5,641 bases of DNA, taken from the NCBI GenBank assembly GCA_937910385.1, contig CALEPT010000033.1:1-5641 (forward strand). Reading direction: 5' to 3'. Positions within the stretch are counted from its first letter, which is position 1. Every line of letters starts with the position of its first letter. Source of the DNA: an uncultured Ruminococcus sp. (GTDB lineage: Bacteria; Bacillota; Clostridia; Oscillospirales; Ruminococcaceae). Positions 4,898 through 5,641 of this stretch are shown here, piece after piece. The translations under genes and the position numbers were made by a program. The notes beneath the pieces were generated by a model. It did not search any database, was not told the DNA's origin, and saw only the letters and a program-made list of their open reading frames with translations.

Positions 4898-5513
4898 TTC
4901 TTTTAAATTCATGAATATCAATATCTGCTTTCATTTCAATAATGACACTTAAAAGCATAATTATAAATCCAATTATTTCAATAAATTTAAATTCATAATC
5001 TTTCATAATAAATAAAAATGATGGTATGCTAGCAACATAAACTATTATAGTTGGAACTAAACAGATACCAACTAAATTAACTATTTGATATAATTTTCCT
5101 GTTTTTTCTTTTATTGATTTATATCTCCAATCAATATATGATATATCATTGAAAGTTTTAGTATAATTATAAGTTAGTCTTATTGCCCAAAACAAAATTA
5201 ATTCAAAATAAATTAAATTCCCAATATTTAAATTTCTATATTTGACTAATAAACATATATATATAAAAGGGGTTTGGACAGACCAATATGGATCATATGT
5301 TGATGCAGTATCTAATGCTACTCCAATAAGCCATATTACAATCGTTGAAATAACATTTGCAATAAATATTCTTATTAAAATATCAACCTTTTCATCCAAT
5401 TCTTCACTTTTAGAAATATATAAATCCATAATAATATATGATAATAATCCAATACTAAATGCTACTAAATAAGATAATAAAATTAAAATTAAACCTTTTT
5501 GTTTTTCATTCAT
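4797..5513 (-). CDS. DUF1295 / steroid 5-alpha-reductase-like membrane protein, truncated at junction
   Basis: The genuine part is residues 1-212 (5513 down to about 4878); the last 26 codons to 4797 are antisense of the interrupted bacterial gene. Hydrophobic segments lie near 8-31, 48-67, 81-90, 100-115, 144-168 and 178-192, so it is a multi-pass membrane protein. Family marks are YDPYWSVQTP at 73-82, the RLTYN and IDWRY motifs at 112-116 and 127-131, the VNLVGICLVPTIIV segment at 145-158, and ADIDIHEFK at 196-204. These match DUF1295, related to steroid reductases and isoprenylcysteine methyltransferases. The closing GLW-x-YSRHPNY-x-GE block that normally follows directly is absent. Codons are extremely A+T-rich. 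There is no Shine-Dalgarno site, and the start lies only ~80 bp from a telomere-like array, so a eukaryotic origin is likely. No in-frame TAA, TAG or TGA occurs in the genuine part, so it shows no stop-codon reassignment. Confidence 0.75.
   Translation of the reverse strand: MNEKQKGLILILLSYLVAFSIGLLSYIIMDLYISKSEELDEKVDILIRIFIANVISTIVIWLIGVALDTASTYDPYWSVQTPFIYICLLVKYRNLNIGNLIYFELILFWAIRLTYNYTKTFNDISYIDWRYKSIKEKTGKLYQIVNLVGICLVPTIIVYVASIPSFLFIMKDYEFKFIEIIGFIIMLLSVIIEMKADIDIHEFKRIRKDRKEMEDPYLNMTLQYKLDFPHGFLSMSLG
4866..4885. other. Probable junction between bacterial and A+T-rich foreign DNA
   Basis: Two oppositely oriented genes lose their 3' ends at the same place. The plus-strand gene from 4703 stops making sense near 4870. 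The minus-strand DUF1295-like gene loses family similarity after K211-E212 (about 4878). Base composition falls sharply at the same point, and Shine-Dalgarno sites are found only to the left. The exact breakpoint cannot be placed to the base. Confidence 0.75.
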
Positions 5514-5595
5514 TTTTAATTATATGTTATAAAATATCATTTTTAATATTTATAAATATCATTTTCCTAAAATAGAAAGAAATATTCTTATTTAT
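5514..5595. other. A+T-rich subtelomeric leader with a 12-bp direct repeat
   Basis: The 82 bp between the membrane-protein start codon and the G-rich array are almost entirely A and T. AAATATCATTTT occurs twice (5532-5543 and 5554-5565), 22 bp apart. No bacterial promoter or ribosome-binding site is evident on the minus strand. Such a short leader must hold both promoter and untranslated region if this is a gene-sized chromosome end. Confidence 0.5.
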
Positions 5596-5641
5596 GGGGA
5601 TTGGGGATTGGGGATTGGGGATTGGGGATTGGGGATTGGGG
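5596..5641 (+). repeat. Telomere-like array (GGGGATT)6 plus a partial unit
   Basis: Six perfect GGGGATT units run from 5596 to 5637, followed by GGGG at the window end. The G-rich strand runs 5' to 3' towards the end, as at a eukaryotic chromosome terminus. The unit is close to the ciliate repeats GGGGTT and GGGGTTTT. Bacterial linear replicons end in hairpins or protein-capped inverted repeats, not G-rich tandem arrays. An assembly stall in simple sequence is the main alternative. The array very likely continues beyond the window. Confidence 0.75.

Noticed and set aside
5242..5472. Plus-strand open frame of 76 codons in the A+T-rich part
   Set aside because: It is antisense to the membrane-protein gene and has no supporting signals.
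5596..5641. CRISPR array or phage terminal repeat as an explanation for the end repeat
   Set aside because: The unit is 7 bp with no spacers, and phage terminal repeats are not short G-rich tandem arrays. A telomere or an assembly artefact fits better.

Overview
The window appears to be two unrelated pieces of DNA joined near position 4870-4880. Left of the join is ordinary bacterial DNA, about 40-50% G+C in the lines I counted. It has strong Shine-Dalgarno sites, sigma-70-type promoters and short intergenic gaps, and it looks like a gut or rumen Clostridia/Ruminococcus-type Firmicute; that assignment is inference from style, not from a marker gene. Right of the join the DNA is much more A+T-rich (about 15-35% G+C per line), has no Shine-Dalgarno site, and ends in a perfect G-rich 7-bp tandem array oriented like a eukaryotic telomere. 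The most economical reading is a bacterial fragment fused, in the sample or the assembly, to the end of a small macronuclear chromosome of a protist such as a ciliate. I cannot tell an artefact from a real junction here.

Layout of the bacterial part. Positions 1-375 (minus) hold the N-terminal two thirds or so of a flavodoxin-fold NAD(P)H-dependent oxidoreductase, with a near-consensus promoter and an upstream inverted repeat. Positions 441-865 hold no convincing complete gene. They contain a coding-like minus-strand remnant, a terminator hairpin, two further hairpins that could be scars of a mobile element, and a large near-palindrome followed by a T run. Positions 901-1959 (plus) encode a WYL-domain transcriptional regulator with its own promoter and a small dyad over the -10 box. 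Positions 1960-2172 are a regulatory stretch with two promoter candidates, a possible 8-codon leader ORF and a perfect 16-bp palindrome just before the next gene.

Four genes then follow on the plus strand with tight spacing (2173-3432, 3473-3685, 3701-4111, 4115-4612): a 419-residue protein of unknown function, a 70-residue cysteine-rich protein, a 136-residue acidic protein and a 165-residue protein. They read as one operon, and several share a nearly identical ribosome-binding leader. A fifth plus-strand gene starts at 4703 but is cut by the join after about 56 codons. A WYL regulator directly upstream of an operon of uncharacterised proteins is a layout seen in accessory and defence loci, but nothing in the protein sequences shows such a function.

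Layout of the right part. Positions 5513 down to about 4878 (minus) encode the first ~212 residues of a multi-pass membrane protein of the DUF1295 / steroid 5-alpha-reductase-like family, cut off before its usual C-terminal conserved block. About 80 bp of A+T-rich leader with a 12-bp direct repeat separates its start codon from six complete GGGGATT units at the window end.
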